Origin: DATEDA01 sp963820965
GTDB taxonomy: Bacteria > Pseudomonadota > Gammaproteobacteria > Burkholderiales > SG8-39
Direction: 5' to 3'
NCBI GenBank assembly: GCA_963820965.1
Contig: CAWGCC010000031.1
Location: 558,001-622,000 of the forward strand
Length of the DNA: 64,000 bases
Part shown: positions 1-11,390 of the stretch, piece after piece
Position numbering within the stretch: the stretch's first letter is position 1
How the letters are laid out: each line of letters begins with the position of its first letter
Made by a program: the position numbers and the translations under genes
Notes under the pieces: generated by a model
The model's database searches: none
Told to the model about the DNA's origin: nothing
What the model saw: only the letters and a program-made list of their open reading frames with translations

Positions 1-1616
<1,616 letters not shown>

Positions 1617-1629
1617 CGCCGGCCTCCGC

Positions 1630-2952
1630 TCAGCTTGCCGCGGCCGCTTGCCGGATCGGCGTCGCCGCCACGAAGAACTGCTCGTCCTCGGTCGACCCGT
1701 GCAGCGCCGTCGTCGACGACTTGCCCGCCTGGATCACCTGGGTCACGTCGTCGAAGTAGCCGGTGCCGACCTCGCGCTGGTGCTTGACCGCGGTGAAGCC
1801 GCTGCTCGGCGGCGGCGAACTCCTTCTGCTGCAGCTCGACGAAGGCGGTCATGTCGTTGCGCGCGTAGCCGTGGGCGAGCTCGAACATGCCGTAGTTGAG
1901 CGAGTGGAAGCCGGCGAGCGTGATGAACTGGAACTTGTAGCCCATGGCGCCCAGCTCGCGCTGGAACTTCGCGATCGTCGCGTCGTCGAGGTTGCTTCTT
2001 CCAGTTGAACGACGGCGAGCAGTTGTAGGCGAGCATCTTGTCCGGGATACTTCTTGCGAATGCCCTCGGCGAAGCGGCGCGCGAACGCGAGGTCGGGCGT
2101 GCCGGTCTCGCACCAGACGAGGTCGGCGTACGCGGCGTAGGCGAGGCCGCGCGAGAGCGCCTGGTCGAAGCCCTTGCGCGTGCGGTAGAAGCCCTCCGGC
2201 GGTGCGCTCGCCGGTGAGGAACGGCTTGTCGTTCTCGTCGACGTCGGAGGTGACGAGGTCGGCGGCCTCGGCGTCGGTGCGCGCGAGCAGGATCGTCGGC
2301 ACGCCCATGCACGTCGGCGGCGAGGCGCGCGGCGATGAGCTTCTGCACCGCTTCCTGCGTCGGCACCAGCACCTTGCCGCCCATGTGGCCGCACTTCTTG
2401 ACCGAGGCGAGCTGGTCCTCGAAGTGCACGCCGGCCGCGCCCGCCTCGATCATCGCCTTCATCAGCTCGAAGGCGTTCAGCACGCCGCCGAAGCCCGCCT
2501 CGGCGTCGGCCACGATCGGCGCGAACCAGTCGATGCCGCTCTTGCCCTCGGCGTGGTCGATCTGGTCGCAGCGCTGCAGCGCGTTGTTGATGCGCTTCAC
2601 CACCGTCGGGACGCTCGTCGTCGCGTAGAGCGACTGGTCGGGATACATCGCGAGGCTGTCGTTGGCGTCGGCCGCGACCTGCCAGCCCGAGAGGTAGATC
2701 GCCGGCACGCCGGCCTTCACCTGCTGCATCGCCTGGTTGCCGGTGAGCGCGCCGAGCGAGTTCACGAACGGGCGCTCGTGCATCAGCTTCCAGAGCTTCT
2801 CGGCGCCGCGCCGGGCGAGCGTGTGCTCGATCTGCACGCTGCCGCGCAGGCGGTAGACGTCCTCGGCGGTGTAGCCGCGCTTCACGCCCTTCCAGCGCGG
2901 GTTCTCGGACCAGTCCTTCTTGATGCGGGCGATCTCCAGTTCACGGCTCATT
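1630..2952 (-). CDS. aceA: Isocitrate lyase, frame-broken
   Basis: Cleaves isocitrate to glyoxylate and succinate. ATG at 2952 follows a GAGGAG ribosome site; translation begins MSRELEIARIKKDW. The catalytic signature KKCGHMGGK is intact near 2395. From about 2310 downward the conserved sequence changes frame roughly five times (around 2310, 2205, 2050, 1990 and 1810), and the protein ends ATPIRQAAAAS at 1630. The total span is 440 codons, normal for the short (about 430 aa) bacterial family. Because the residues on both sides of each shift are conserved, the breaks look like base-calling errors. The gene is followed by aceB, giving a complete glyoxylate bypass pair. Confidence 0.88.
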
Positions 2953-3039
2953 GCTGCTCTTCTCCTCGCTGGGGATGCAGATGTGCTGCACCGCAAACAT
3001 GAAAGCACCCTTCCGCAGGCAGGGACAAGCGGAATTCGG

Positions 3040-3967
3040 GCAAGGGGGCCTTCGCGGATCGCGAAGGGCTTCAGGACGTCTTCGCCCCGGGCGACGAGGT
3101 GGTCCACCAGCTGGCGGGCGTGACGCGGCAAGGTCGCGTACTGGCGCACGCACAGGAGCATGCGTCGGGCAGCCCATTCGTCGGTGAGCGGGACGAGCCG
3201 CAGTCCCATCGGACCGGCGAAGGACCGGGCCGCCTTCTCGGGAAGCACGCCGATTCCCAGGCCCGCCTGGATCATGCGCGCGACGACGTCGAAGCTCTTC
3301 ACCTGCACCCGGAGCCGCAGCGGCTTGCCAGCCTCGGCCGCCCGGCTCGCGAGGAGCTTGGAGATCATCGTGTCGCTCTCGAGCCCCACGAAGTCGAAGT
3401 CGAGGAGCTTCTCGAAGCCGAGGCGCGCACCGCGCAGGCGGTGCCTTCGCGGCAGGACCGCCACGAGCTGGTCGCCGCGGTACGGAAAGCACTGCAGCCC
3501 GTCGGTGGGCGGGCCTTCCATGACGATGCCCACGTCGGTGGTGCCGGCGTGGACCGCCTCGACGATCGCGCCGCTCCGCTCCTCGGCGAGCGAGAGTTTC
3601 ATCGCTGGATGGGCGGCGGCGAAGGTGGCCAGGTCCTCGGGCCAGGTACTGCGCCAGCGCCGAGGTATTGGCCTGGACGCGCACCAGTCCCTTGGCGCCC
3701 TTGCTGTAGTCGGAAAGCTCGGCGCGTCATGTCGTCGACCCGGGTCATGAGCTGACGCGCGTGGAAGAGCAGCGCGTGGCCTGCCGGGGTGAGCTCCACG
3801 CCCCGGACGGTGCGGTAAAGCAGCTGTACGCCGAACTGGTCCTCGAGCTGCGCCACGCGCCGGCTCGCCGCGGCGAGCGCGATGTGGCACGCCTCCGCCG
3901 CCTTGGTGATGCTCCGGGTCTCGGCGATGCGGATGAAGAGCACGAGTGAGGACAGGTCCGGCCGCAT
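3040..3967 (-). CDS. LysR-family transcriptional regulator, frame-broken
   Basis: The N-terminus starting at 3967 (MRPDLSSLVLFIRIAETRS) is a LysR winged helix, with the recognition region KAAEACHIALAAASRRVAQLE at residues 22-42. The frame then breaks near 3700. The effector domain continues in a second frame (SGAIVEAVHAGTTDVGIVMEG, then GLGIGVLPEKAARSF). That second frame has no stop before aceA and runs in-frame into the aceA start, so another base error near 3040-3060 probably hides the true terminator. Its position directly upstream of aceA on the same strand suggests control of, or co-transcription with, the glyoxylate genes; this is inference. The end coordinate is approximate. Confidence 0.75.
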
Positions 3968-4074
3968 ACCCGGATGCTACAGGGGCGCCCGCCGTGCGGG
4001 TCAAGCCCCGATGCAACCGGGCGATCGCCGGATGGCGCCGGGTTTGACTGCGGTCGCCCGGGGCGAGGTCCGCC

Positions 4075-5067
4075 CTAGCTCTGCTGCGTCCCGGCCTTGG
4101 TGCGCTCGAGCACCGTGATCGCCGAGGCGACCATGCTCGCGACGTCCGACAGGTTCGACGGCACGATCATCGTGTTGTTGGTCCTGGCGAGGTTCCCGAA
4201 CGCGCCGATGTAGAGCTCGGCGACCTTGAGGTTCGCCGCCTGCTGGCCGCCGGGAGCGCTCATCGCCTCGGCCACGGCGCGCACCGCCGACGCCGTCGCC
4301 TCCGCGACCAGCCGCAACGCCGTGGCCTCGCCCTGCGCCGAGTTGATCGCCGCTGTCTTTTCGCCCTCGGACTTCAAGATCGCGGCCTGCTTCGCCCCTT
4401 CGGCGATGTTGATCTCCTGCTGCTTTTCGCCCTCGGACTTCGCAATCAGCGCCCGTTTCTCGCGCTCGGCGGTGATTTGCTTCTCCATCGCCCGCAGGAT
4501 CGACTCGGGGGGCGTGAGGCTCTTGACCTCGTAGCGCAGCACCTTGATGCCCCAGGCGCGGCCCGCATCGTCGAGGACCGAGACGATCTGGCGGTTGATC
4601 TCGTCGCGGCTCTGCAGCGACTGGTCGAGCTCCATCTTGCCGACCTCGGAGCGCAGCGTCGTCTGCGCGAGCTGGGTGATGGCGGTGAGGTAGTCGGACG
4701 TGCCGTAGGATGCGCGCTGCGGGTCGGTGACCTGGTAATAGACGATCCCGTCGACCGCGAGCTGGGTGTTGTCCTTGGTGATGCAGACCTGCTCCGGGAC
4801 GTCGAACGGCACCTCCTTCAGCGAGTGCCTGTAGGCGACGCGGTCGAAGAACGGGATGATGATGTTGAGCCCGGGCTGCAGCACCTCGTGGAACCGGCCC
4901 AGCCGCTCGACGACCCAGGCGTGCTGTTGCGGGACGACGCGCACGCCCTCGACGACGAACGCGATCACGAACGCGAGGATGGCGACGCCGATCGAGAACG
5001 CGCTCATGCCCTGCCAGGCGAACGCGGCGATCGAGACGACGAGGGCGATGATCAGCTTGAGGAACAT
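4075..5067 (-). CDS. SPFH/stomatin-like membrane protein (QmcA/paraslipin type)
   Basis: A membrane-anchored prohibitin-fold protein. The chosen ATG at 5067 has a strong AAGGAGA site just upstream. Residues 1-45 are two hydrophobic segments, followed by the SPFH domain (VVPQQHAWVVERLGRF, then LQPGLNIIIPFFDRV). After it comes an Ala/Glu-rich coiled coil with repeated KSEGEKQQEIN / KSEGEKTAAIN units. An alternative in-frame ATG at 5247 overlaps the NfeD stop (TGATG). It would add 60 residues rich in Pro and charge that begin MANGPQPPPGPEDLVRALF. Stomatins are usually paired with NfeD, as here, and act in membrane microdomain or protease regulation. Confidence 0.85.
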   Translation of the reverse strand: MFLKLIIALVVSIAAFAWQGMSAFSIGVAILAFVIAFVVEGVRVVPQQHAWVVERLGRFHEVLQPGLNIIIPFFDRVAYRHSLKEVPFDVPEQVCITKDNTQLAVDGIVYYQVTDPQRASYGTSDYLTAITQLAQTTLRSEVGKMELDQSLQSRDEINRQIVSVLDDAGRAWGIKVLRYEVKSLTPPESILRAMEKQITAEREKRALIAKSEGEKQQEINIAEGAKQAAILKSEGEKTAAINSAQGEATALRLVAEATASAVRAVAEAMSAPGGQQAANLKVAELYIGAFGNLARTNNTMIVPSNLSDVASMVASAITVLERTKAGTQQS

Positions 5068-5246
5068 GCTGGTCTCCTTCCGGACGATCTGTTCGGGAGC
5101 GGCCGGCGGCCGCCCGGGCCGGTGCCGCCGCATGGCAAGCACCTTCTGACGGACCTGCTCGCGGGTCGGCTTGTCGCCTTGCACGACCTTGAAGAGCGCC
5201 CGGACGAGGTCCTCGGGTCCCGGCGGTGGCTGGGGGCCGTTCGCCA

Positions 5247-5672
5247 TCAGGCGGGTTTCTGCTTGGCGACGTGCAGCGTGCTCCCGCTGACCGAGCGGAT
5301 GTAGAACACCTCGCCCGTCTCGCCGCGGAACTCGCCGTCGATCACCGCGTCCCACAGGGCGTCGCGGTACTTCACGCGCGCGAGACGGTCGTCACGGTTC
5401 ACCCACGAGTCGAGCGTGACCGGCTGGCCGACGTCGAGCGAGGGCATGTCGGGCGTAGCGCGCGCGAGCCTGCGCGACCGGATCCAGAAGACGCCGGCGA
5501 TCGCGATCGCGCCCGCCACGATCACCTGCACGAGGAACCCGCCGCCGCCGTACGCGACGCCGCCCGCGACGAGCGCAGCGACGCCGAGGACGAGCAGATA
5601 GAAGGTGCCGGTGACGAGCTCCGCGATGACGAGCGCGATGCCGGCGACGAGCCACGCGAGCGAACTGTCCAC
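5247..5672 (-). CDS. NfeD-like membrane protein
   Basis: A 141-residue protein. It has a short N-terminal hydrophobic stretch (WLVAGIALVIAELVTGTFYL), further membrane segments to about residue 65, and a C-terminal OB-fold-like part (GQPVTLDSWVNRDDRLARVKY, then DGEFRGETGEVFYI). This is the short NfeD1b form that partners stomatins. It overlaps the possible long start of the stomatin gene through TGATG, so the two are translated together. The 124-base gap to the aconitase X gene holds divergent promoters. Confidence 0.82.
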   Translation of the reverse strand: MDSSLAWLVAGIALVIAELVTGTFYLLVLGVAALVAGGVAYGGGGFLVQVIVAGAIAIAGVFWIRSRRLARATPDMPSLDVGQPVTLDSWVNRDDRLARVKYRDALWDAVIDGEFRGETGEVFYIRSVSGSTLHVAKQKPA

Positions 5673-5796
5673 TGCGCCCCCTGCGCACCCCGCGATCCGG
5701 GGCGCGGGGAATCATACCGTACGCGCGAAGGCGGACTCCGTGATCGACGCCACACCGCCTAGAATACCGGCCGGAAAAGTCGGAGCAGAAGGCACC

Positions 5797-7089
5797 ATGC
5801 GGCTCACCCCGGAAGAGGAAGCGATGCTCGCGGGCGTCCGCGGCGAGGCGGTACGCGACGCGCTTCGCTACCAGCTCGCGGTCGGCGAGTTCTTCGGCGC
5901 CGAGCGGTTCGTCCCGATCACCAACGCCCACATGATGGGCGACATCGAGGTGATGGGCGACGCCGGCCTCGCCTGGCTCCGCGCGACCGGCGCGCAGCGC
6001 GCGCGCGCGTGCGTGCCGAGCACCACCAACGCCCGCTGCTTCGACTTCGAGCACGCGGCGCGCCTCGGCCAGGACGCCGGGGAGGCGGCGAAGGAGCGCG
6101 AGCTGATCGCGACCTTGCGCGGGATGGACGTGCTCACCACCGACACCTGCATCAACTACCAGACGCTGTACCAGCCGCACCTCGGCGAGCACGTCGCCTG
6201 GGGCGACACCGGCACCGTGATCTATGCGAACTCCGTGTTCGGGGCGCGCTCGAACTTCGAGTCGGGCCCGGCCGCGCTCGCGGCAGCCATCACCGGGCGC
6301 ACGCCCGAGTACGGGTTCCATCTCGACCGTCATCGCCGGGGCACGCTCGTGGTCCGCCTGGATGCGCCGCTCGACGATCTCGCCGACTGGGGCGCGGTCG
6401 GCAAGATCGTCGGCGAGAAGCACCAGAGCTACCGCGCGGTGCCGGTATTCACGGGCGTGAAGCGGGCGCCGACCTCCGACGAGCTGAAGCACCTGGGCGC
6501 GGCGCTTGCGAGCTACGGCTCGATGGGCATGTTCCACATGGTCGGCGTCACGCCGGAGGCGCCGACGCTGGAAGCCGCGCTCGGCGGGAACCGTCCTGCG
6601 GACGAGATCGCGATCGACGCCGCGCGGCTCGCGCGCGTCTACGCCGGCTATGATCTCGGGGACCGGAGCGCGAGCCTGGTCGTGTTCTCGGGGCCCCAGC
6701 TCTCGCTCTTCGAGATCAAGTCGCTCGCGCAGGCCTTCGGCGATCGCAAGGTGCACCGGGGCACGCAGGTCTTCGTCACGACGTCGAACGGCGTCAAGAG
6801 CGCGGCGCGCAACCTCGGGTACCTCCAGGCGCTCGAAGCCGCGGGCGCGACCGTCCTCGAGGGGGTCTGCTTCTACATCCTGCAGAACCTGTCGCGGATG
6901 CGCGTCGCGAACGGCTGGACGAACATGATCTCCAACTCCGCGAAGATCGTGAACATCATCGGCGCCCACCGGTTCAACACCATCCTCCGTCGTACGCACG
7001 ACTGCGTCGAGATCGCCTGTTCGGGGACCCTCGACCCTGCCGGCTCGCTGCGCTCGCCACCCCCGCTTGACCAGGGGGCACGGCAGTGA
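5797..7089 (+). CDS. Aconitase X, catalytic (large) subunit
   Basis: A 430-residue member of the AcnX/DUF521 family, which contains dehydratases distantly related to aconitase (cis-3-hydroxyproline dehydratase and phosphomevalonate dehydratase are the characterised types). It starts MRLTPEEEAMLAGVRGEAVR. Family signatures are FVPITNAHMMGD near residue 45, CVPSTTNARCFDF near 75, TTDTCINYQTLYQPHL near 110, WGDTGTVIYANSVFGARSNFE near 130, and a C-terminal cysteine in HDCVEIACSG. The swivelling small subunit follows with a 4-base GTGA overlap. Bacterial proteins are often a single fused chain, so this split arrangement is notable. The substrate cannot be fixed from sequence. Confidence 0.88.
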   Translation: MRLTPEEEAMLAGVRGEAVRDALRYQLAVGEFFGAERFVPITNAHMMGDIEVMGDAGLAWLRATGAQRARACVPSTTNARCFDFEHAARLGQDAGEAAKERELIATLRGMDVLTTDTCINYQTLYQPHLGEHVAWGDTGTVIYANSVFGARSNFESGPAALAAAITGRTPEYGFHLDRHRRGTLVVRLDAPLDDLADWGAVGKIVGEKHQSYRAVPVFTGVKRAPTSDELKHLGAALASYGSMGMFHMVGVTPEAPTLEAALGGNRPADEIAIDAARLARVYAGYDLGDRSASLVVFSGPQLSLFEIKSLAQAFGDRKVHRGTQVFVTTSNGVKSAARNLGYLQALEAAGATVLEGVCFYILQNLSRMRVANGWTNMISNSAKIVNIIGAHRFNTILRRTHDCVEIACSGTLDPAGSLRSPPPLDQGARQ

Positions 7090-7511
7090 CCCGCCCGCTC
7101 GCTACGATCCGTGTCGCGCGCGCCTTCGGCCCCGCGGTCGAGGGCGAGGCGGTCGTCTCGGCCGAGGGTTTCTCGCCGCGCTACGACCTCGACCGCTGGT
7201 CGGGGCTGATCACGAAGCCAGGCCACAAGCTCGAGGGCACGAGCGTCCGCGACAGGATCCTCTTCTTCCCGACCGCGAAGGGCGGCATCGCCGCCGGCTG
7301 GGCGTTCTACGACATCAAGCACAAGGGGATCGCGCCGAGAGCGTTGGTGTTCGGGGTGACGAACCCGGTGATGGTGCAAGGCGCCGTTTTCGCCGGCATC
7401 CCCATCACCGAGGGCTGGGATCCGCCGCCCGCCGGGCTGGTCCGGACCGGGGATTGGGTGCGCGTCGACCCGGCGCGCAAGGTGATCGAGCTCGTCCGGC
7501 GCACCGGATGA
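7086..7511 (+). CDS. Aconitase X, swivel (small) subunit, DUF126
   Basis: A 141-residue protein starting with GTG inside the stop of the large subunit. The swivel-domain signature is LDRWSGLITKPGHKLEGTSVRDRILFFP, split as LDRWSGLITKPGHKL (residues 35-50) and RDRILFFPTAKGG (55-70). A late NPVMVQGAVFAGIPI helps close the active site. It forms the dehydratase with the preceding subunit; co-translation through the overlap keeps stoichiometry. Confidence 0.88.
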   Translation: MTRPLATIRVARAFGPAVEGEAVVSAEGFSPRYDLDRWSGLITKPGHKLEGTSVRDRILFFPTAKGGIAAGWAFYDIKHKGIAPRALVFGVTNPVMVQGAVFAGIPITEGWDPPPAGLVRTGDWVRVDPARKVIELVRRTG

Positions 7512-7583
7512 CGCCGTTCGGGTGCACGGACCGGCTCGCCGAATCCGGGACCTCGGACCCGCAACGACGGTGTCCCCGAACAG

Positions 7584-8364
7584 CTAGCCTCTGCACGCCG
7601 GCAACGCGAGCGCTTGCAGCACCTCGCCGGTCCGGCGGCTCTGGACGAACGCCGCGACGCCGCCGTTCGCGAGGCCGCGCGCGGCCGGTGCCCGCACGAG
7701 CTCGGCAGTGCCGGCGCGATCCAGTGCGAACGGCCCCCACCACTCGCGGACCACGAAGTCGTGGTTGAGCGTCGCGCCGCGGTTCTCGCCCGCGGTGACC
7801 TTGTTCGAGAGCCCGTTCTCGTAGACCGCGACGTAGAGCGCGGCGTCGGCGCGGTCCTCGGCCCTGGGCACCGTCGCCGAGACCCGGAGCTCGGCGGCTT
7901 CCCGCCGGCGGTGCGCGCAGCGCGAGCGCGATCTCCGCCCGCGCCGGCGTCGCGTTGATTCCGCGAACGTCGGCGCCGAAGCGCGCGCCGCTCGCCCAGC
8001 CGCGATAATCCCGCCCCGCGAGCATCACCTGCGGCGTGTAGACGATGCGGTTGCGCGTGATCGCCGCGAGCTCGCGCTGGCGGGCGCCGAACGCGGGGCT
8101 TGCGAATGGATCCTTCCAGCCGATGTAGTCCCAGTAATCGACGTGGAAAGAGAGCGGTACCACCGCACCGGGCCGGAGGTCCGCTGCCGGCAGCTTCCGC
8201 AGCCATGCGTCGGCCGGCGGGCAGCTGTCGCAACCCTCCGAGGTATATAGCTCGACGAGCGCGACGGTGCCCGGACCGCTCTTCGCGGTGCACTCGCCGG
8301 GCGTGGCGTGCACGAGCGGGGCGACGGCGAGCGCCGCGACCAGGGCAGCAAGGCGCGTGGGCAT
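7584..8364 (-). CDS. DUF1223 secreted thioredoxin-like protein, one frameshift
   Basis: ATG at 8364 follows GAGGAGG. Residues 1-22 form a signal peptide (LAALVAALAVAPLVHATPG). Then comes the DUF1223 core with the redox-like motif LYTSEGCDSCPPAD, then FHVDYWDYIGWKDPFASP and YTPQVMLAGRDYRGW, all diagnostic of this periplasmic family. The frame breaks near 7905. The C-terminal half (ALYVAVYENGLSNKVTAGEN, then NHDFVVREWWGPF) continues in another frame to 7584. A single indel restores a full-length protein of about 258 aa. Molecular function is not established for the family. Confidence 0.82.
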
Positions 8365-8536
8365 GGACGCCTCCTCGGGACGGGGTTCCGGCGCGTCGAT
8401 CGTCCGGTTGTTACGTCGGTTCGTCGGCGCCCGATTCGGGACCTTACACCTGCCGCCCGGTCTTCCTCCGGGCGCCGCCTTCGAGCTCGGATGCGCCTTC
8501 CGCTCCGTTTGACGCCGTAGCAGGCGCTCGCAGATC

Positions 8537-9730
8537 ATGGCGGGCCCCATGACCGCGCCCGGCCCGCAGGTTTCCCGCGTCTCAGCGTTTTTCGCGGCCG
8601 CGTTCGCGTGGAACCTCGCGCTCGGGATGACCCACATCCTGATCCCGCTCTACGCCGATCATCTGGGCTACTCGGGCGTCGCGATCGGGAGCCTGGTGTC
8701 GCTGCCGGTGCTGGTGCAGATCGGCTTCAACCTGCTCGGCGGCGCGTGGACCGATCGCGCGGGCGGCAAGCGGCTGGCGATGGTCTCGGCGGCGATGTTC
8801 GCGGTCGCCGGCGTCGTGTTCGCGTTCGCGTCGACCTATGTGGCGCTCTTCTTCGCGCAGCTCTGCGTGATCGTGTCGCGCGCGATGTTCTGGCCGGCGA
8901 CGTGGTCGCTCGGGTCGCAGCTTCCGGGCGACCGGTCGCGGGGGCTCGGGCTCCTCAACTCGATCACCAACGGCGGGCAGATCGTCGGCACGATCGTCGC
9001 CGGCCTGATGATCACCTGGTTCGGTTTCGCGGCCGGGTTCTGGACGGTGGCGCTCGTGGGCGGCGCGGTCGCGTATGCGCTGATGGCGGCGTTCGTCGCT
9101 CCGGCGCCGCGCGCCGCCGCCTCGGGACATCCGCCGATGTTCGCCGCTTACCGCGCGCTCGCGCGCCGGCCGTCCATCTGGTTCGCCGTGACGTGCGCGT
9201 ACGTCTCGGCGCTGCCGTTCTCGCTCGGGATGTCGTTCTACCCGCTGCTCCTCGTCGGCCAGGGGTTCTCGAGCGACGCCGCCGGCTGGATGCTCGCGCT
9301 GCGCGCGGTCGGGTCGGTCGCGGCGGGGGTCGGGGCCGCGCACTTCGTGCGGCGCGTGTCGACGCGCTCGATCCCGGTCGCTACCGCGCTCGCGGTCGGG
9401 CTCGCCGTCCTCGGCGCCGCGGCGTTCCATCACCCGGCGCCGATCAGCGCGCTGCTCCTCCTGGTCGGTTTCGGTTCGGGCGTGATGACGCTGTACTTCC
9501 AGCTGCTAATCAGCGATCTTTCCACCGTCGAGGCGCGCGGCTCGGCGCTCGCGCTCGGCGGCCTCGGGTGGGGGCTCTCGCATTTTTCGACGCCGCTGCT
9601 GATGGGCACGCTCAAGGATGCGTTCGGGATCGAGACCGCCTTCTACGCGATGGGCGCGATCGCCACCGCCTGGGCGCTCATGCTCGCGCCGCTGCACACG
9701 TGGGCGTTTCGCGGTGGCAAGCCGCGTTGA
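8537..9730 (+). CDS. MFS transporter
   Basis: A 397-residue protein with twelve hydrophobic helices in two six-helix halves. The first-loop motif GGAWTDRAGGKR (residues 70-82) is the usual MFS signature, and a long cytoplasmic stretch follows helix 6 (APAPRAAASGHPP). It has no close resemblance to a named substrate class that I can recognise, so the cargo is unknown. It stands alone between the convergent DUF1223 gene and a small membrane protein. Confidence 0.85.
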   Translation: MAGPMTAPGPQVSRVSAFFAAAFAWNLALGMTHILIPLYADHLGYSGVAIGSLVSLPVLVQIGFNLLGGAWTDRAGGKRLAMVSAAMFAVAGVVFAFASTYVALFFAQLCVIVSRAMFWPATWSLGSQLPGDRSRGLGLLNSITNGGQIVGTIVAGLMITWFGFAAGFWTVALVGGAVAYALMAAFVAPAPRAAASGHPPMFAAYRALARRPSIWFAVTCAYVSALPFSLGMSFYPLLLVGQGFSSDAAGWMLALRAVGSVAAGVGAAHFVRRVSTRSIPVATALAVGLAVLGAAAFHHPAPISALLLLVGFGSGVMTLYFQLLISDLSTVEARGSALALGGLGWGLSHFSTPLLMGTLKDAFGIETAFYAMGAIATAWALMLAPLHTWAFRGGKPR

Positions 9731-9808
9731 GACGGTGTGAAACTCGGCACGCCCTGCGGCCTCCGAACGCCCTAGAATCGTGCGACGACAACAACACGGG
9801 GAAACGTC

Positions 9809-9991
9809 ATGCTCAAGTGGGCCGCCATCACGTTCGGCGTCGGGATGCTCATCATCTGGTTCGAGTACTCGATGGCGAAGAAGAAGAAGGAAGGCATCAC
9901 CTGGACCGACAAGCAGCGGATGATCGGCATCTTCTGGATCGCGATCGCAATGTCGGCGCTGGTCGCCGGCCTGATCTGGCTCGCCGGGTGA
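9809..9991 (+). CDS. Small two-helix membrane protein
   Basis: A 60-residue protein. Residues 5-20 and 40-58 are hydrophobic, separated by a lysine-rich loop (MAKKKKEGITWTDKQR), which puts the loop in the cytoplasm by the positive-inside rule. ATG is preceded by a GGGGAAA stretch. No family is recognised. It lies 10 bases before the monooxygenase gene, so the two may share a transcript. Confidence 0.6.
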   Translation: MLKWAAITFGVGMLIIWFEYSMAKKKKEGITWTDKQRMIGIFWIAIAMSALVAGLIWLAG

Positions 9992-10001
9992 GCCGCGGGG
10001 C

Positions 10002-11009
10002 ATGACGCTCGCGCTCGGCATCCTCGACCAGTCGCCGATCATCTCGGGCGTACGGCCCGCCGATGCGGTCATCGAAACGGTCCGCCTCGCCGAAGTCGCG
10101 GAGCGACTGGGCTACTCTCGCTACTGGCTCGCCGAGCACCACGCAATCGCGGCGCTCGCCGATCCCTGCCCCGAGATCCTCACGGCACGCGTCGCCGCGG
10201 CGACCTCCCGGATCCGCGTCGGCACCGGCGGCGTGCTGCTCCCGTACTACAGCGCGCTCAAGGTTGCCGAGCAGTTCCGGATGCTGGAAGCGCTCTTTCC
10301 AGGCCGGATCGACCTCGGCGTCGGCCGGGCCCCGGGCGGCGACCGGCTGACTGCGCAGGCGGTGGCACGCGGTCCGTATGCCTTCGCCGACGATTTCCCC
10401 GAGCAGGTGCGTGATCTAGTCGGCTTCCTCGACGGGAACCTGCCGCCGGGTCATCCGTTCGCGCGCGTGAAGGCGCAGCCGGCCGGCGAGACCTCGCCCG
10501 AGGTGTGGCTCCTCGGCTCGTCGGACTACAGCGGCGCGCTCGCGGCGGAGCTGGGGCTGCGGTTCGCGTTTGCGCACTTCATCAGCGCGCGCGGGGGCGA
10601 GGCGGTGGCGCGCGCCTACAAGGAAATGTTCAAGCCGTCCGCGCGGGAGTCCGCACCGCGGGTGATCGTGTGCGCGTTCGTGATCTGCGCGGAGACGGGT
10701 GCCGAAGCCGAGCGGCTCGCCGCGTCGATCGACCTCCGCCGGCTGCACATGGCCGTCGGCCTCGACACGCCGGTGCCGACCCTGGCAGAAGCGGAAGCGC
10801 ACCGCTACACCGAGCGCGAGCGCGCTTACGTCCTGTCGCAGCGCGAGCGTCTGGTGCACGGGGCGCCCGACGAAGTGCGCGAAAAGCTGCTGGCGCTGGC
10901 GGAGCGCTTCGCGGCCGACGAGCTGATGATCCTCACGATCACCGGCGACTATGCGAGCCGCCGGCGCTCGTATGAGCTGGTCGCGAGCGCGTTCGGCCTC
11001 GGCGGCTAG
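10002..11009 (+). CDS. LLM-class flavin-dependent oxidoreductase (MsnO8-like)
   Basis: A 335-residue luciferase-like (beta/alpha)8 monooxygenase. Typical signatures: ILDQSPI at residue 7, RYWLAEHHAI near 45, RIRVGTGGVLLPYYSALKVAEQF near 66-90 (flavin site), and FPGRIDLGVGRAPGG near 95. The C-terminal ELMILTITGDYASRRRSYEL matches the MsnO8 branch. It reduces or oxygenates small molecules using FMNH2 supplied in trans; the substrate is unknown. Confidence 0.88.
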   Translation: MTLALGILDQSPIISGVRPADAVIETVRLAEVAERLGYSRYWLAEHHAIAALADPCPEILTARVAAATSRIRVGTGGVLLPYYSALKVAEQFRMLEALFPGRIDLGVGRAPGGDRLTAQAVARGPYAFADDFPEQVRDLVGFLDGNLPPGHPFARVKAQPAGETSPEVWLLGSSDYSGALAAELGLRFAFAHFISARGGEAVARAYKEMFKPSARESAPRVIVCAFVICAETGAEAERLAASIDLRRLHMAVGLDTPVPTLAEAEAHRYTERERAYVLSQRERLVHGAPDEVREKLLALAERFAADELMILTITGDYASRRRSYELVASAFGLGG

Positions 11010-11025
11010 GTCCGACGAACCCCGT

Positions 11026-11382
11026 CTAACTGGCGGCGGTCACCATGATTCGACCAACATGTCCGGCCGCCATAGCTCCGCGTGCACGCACGCGCGCACA
11101 GGCGAGTTCGCCCGATCGACCCATGCGTTCCAGGCCGCGTTGTGAGCCTCGAACACGCTCATGTCCGAGAGCCGGACCTGGGCGGTCAGAAGCTTCGACT
11201 TGTCGGTGCCGGCTGCATTGAGGAGGCGGTCGATGCGCTCCAGCACCTGTCGGGTCTGTGCGGAGACGTCGCCGACCGGGTCGGGAGTCACGCCCGCAAA
11301 GCTACACCGTGTCACCGCGCACGACCACGCGGCTGATGACCGGCAAGCCACGCGACCCGATTCCGTGGCGGGTGATGGTCAT
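11026..11382 (-). CDS. RidA-family protein, two frameshifts
   Basis: RidA proteins hydrolyse reactive enamine/imine intermediates. The start at 11382 reads MTITRHGIGSRGLPVISRVV. The frame breaks near 11300 and the core continues in another frame (SFAGVTPDPVGDVSAQTRQV, then AAGTDKSKLLTAQVRLSDMS, then VRACVHAELWRPDMLVE). A second indel near 11050 is needed to end MVTAAS at 11026. With both corrected the protein has the family's length of about 118 aa. The conserved arginine of VRACVHAE is present. Confidence 0.72.
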
Positions 11383-11390
11383 GACGGTGC

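Noticed and set aside
5392..6999. 535-codon open frame antisense to the aconitase X large subunit
   Set aside because: No domain, low-complexity; the plus strand carries clear AcnX motifs and coupled subunits.
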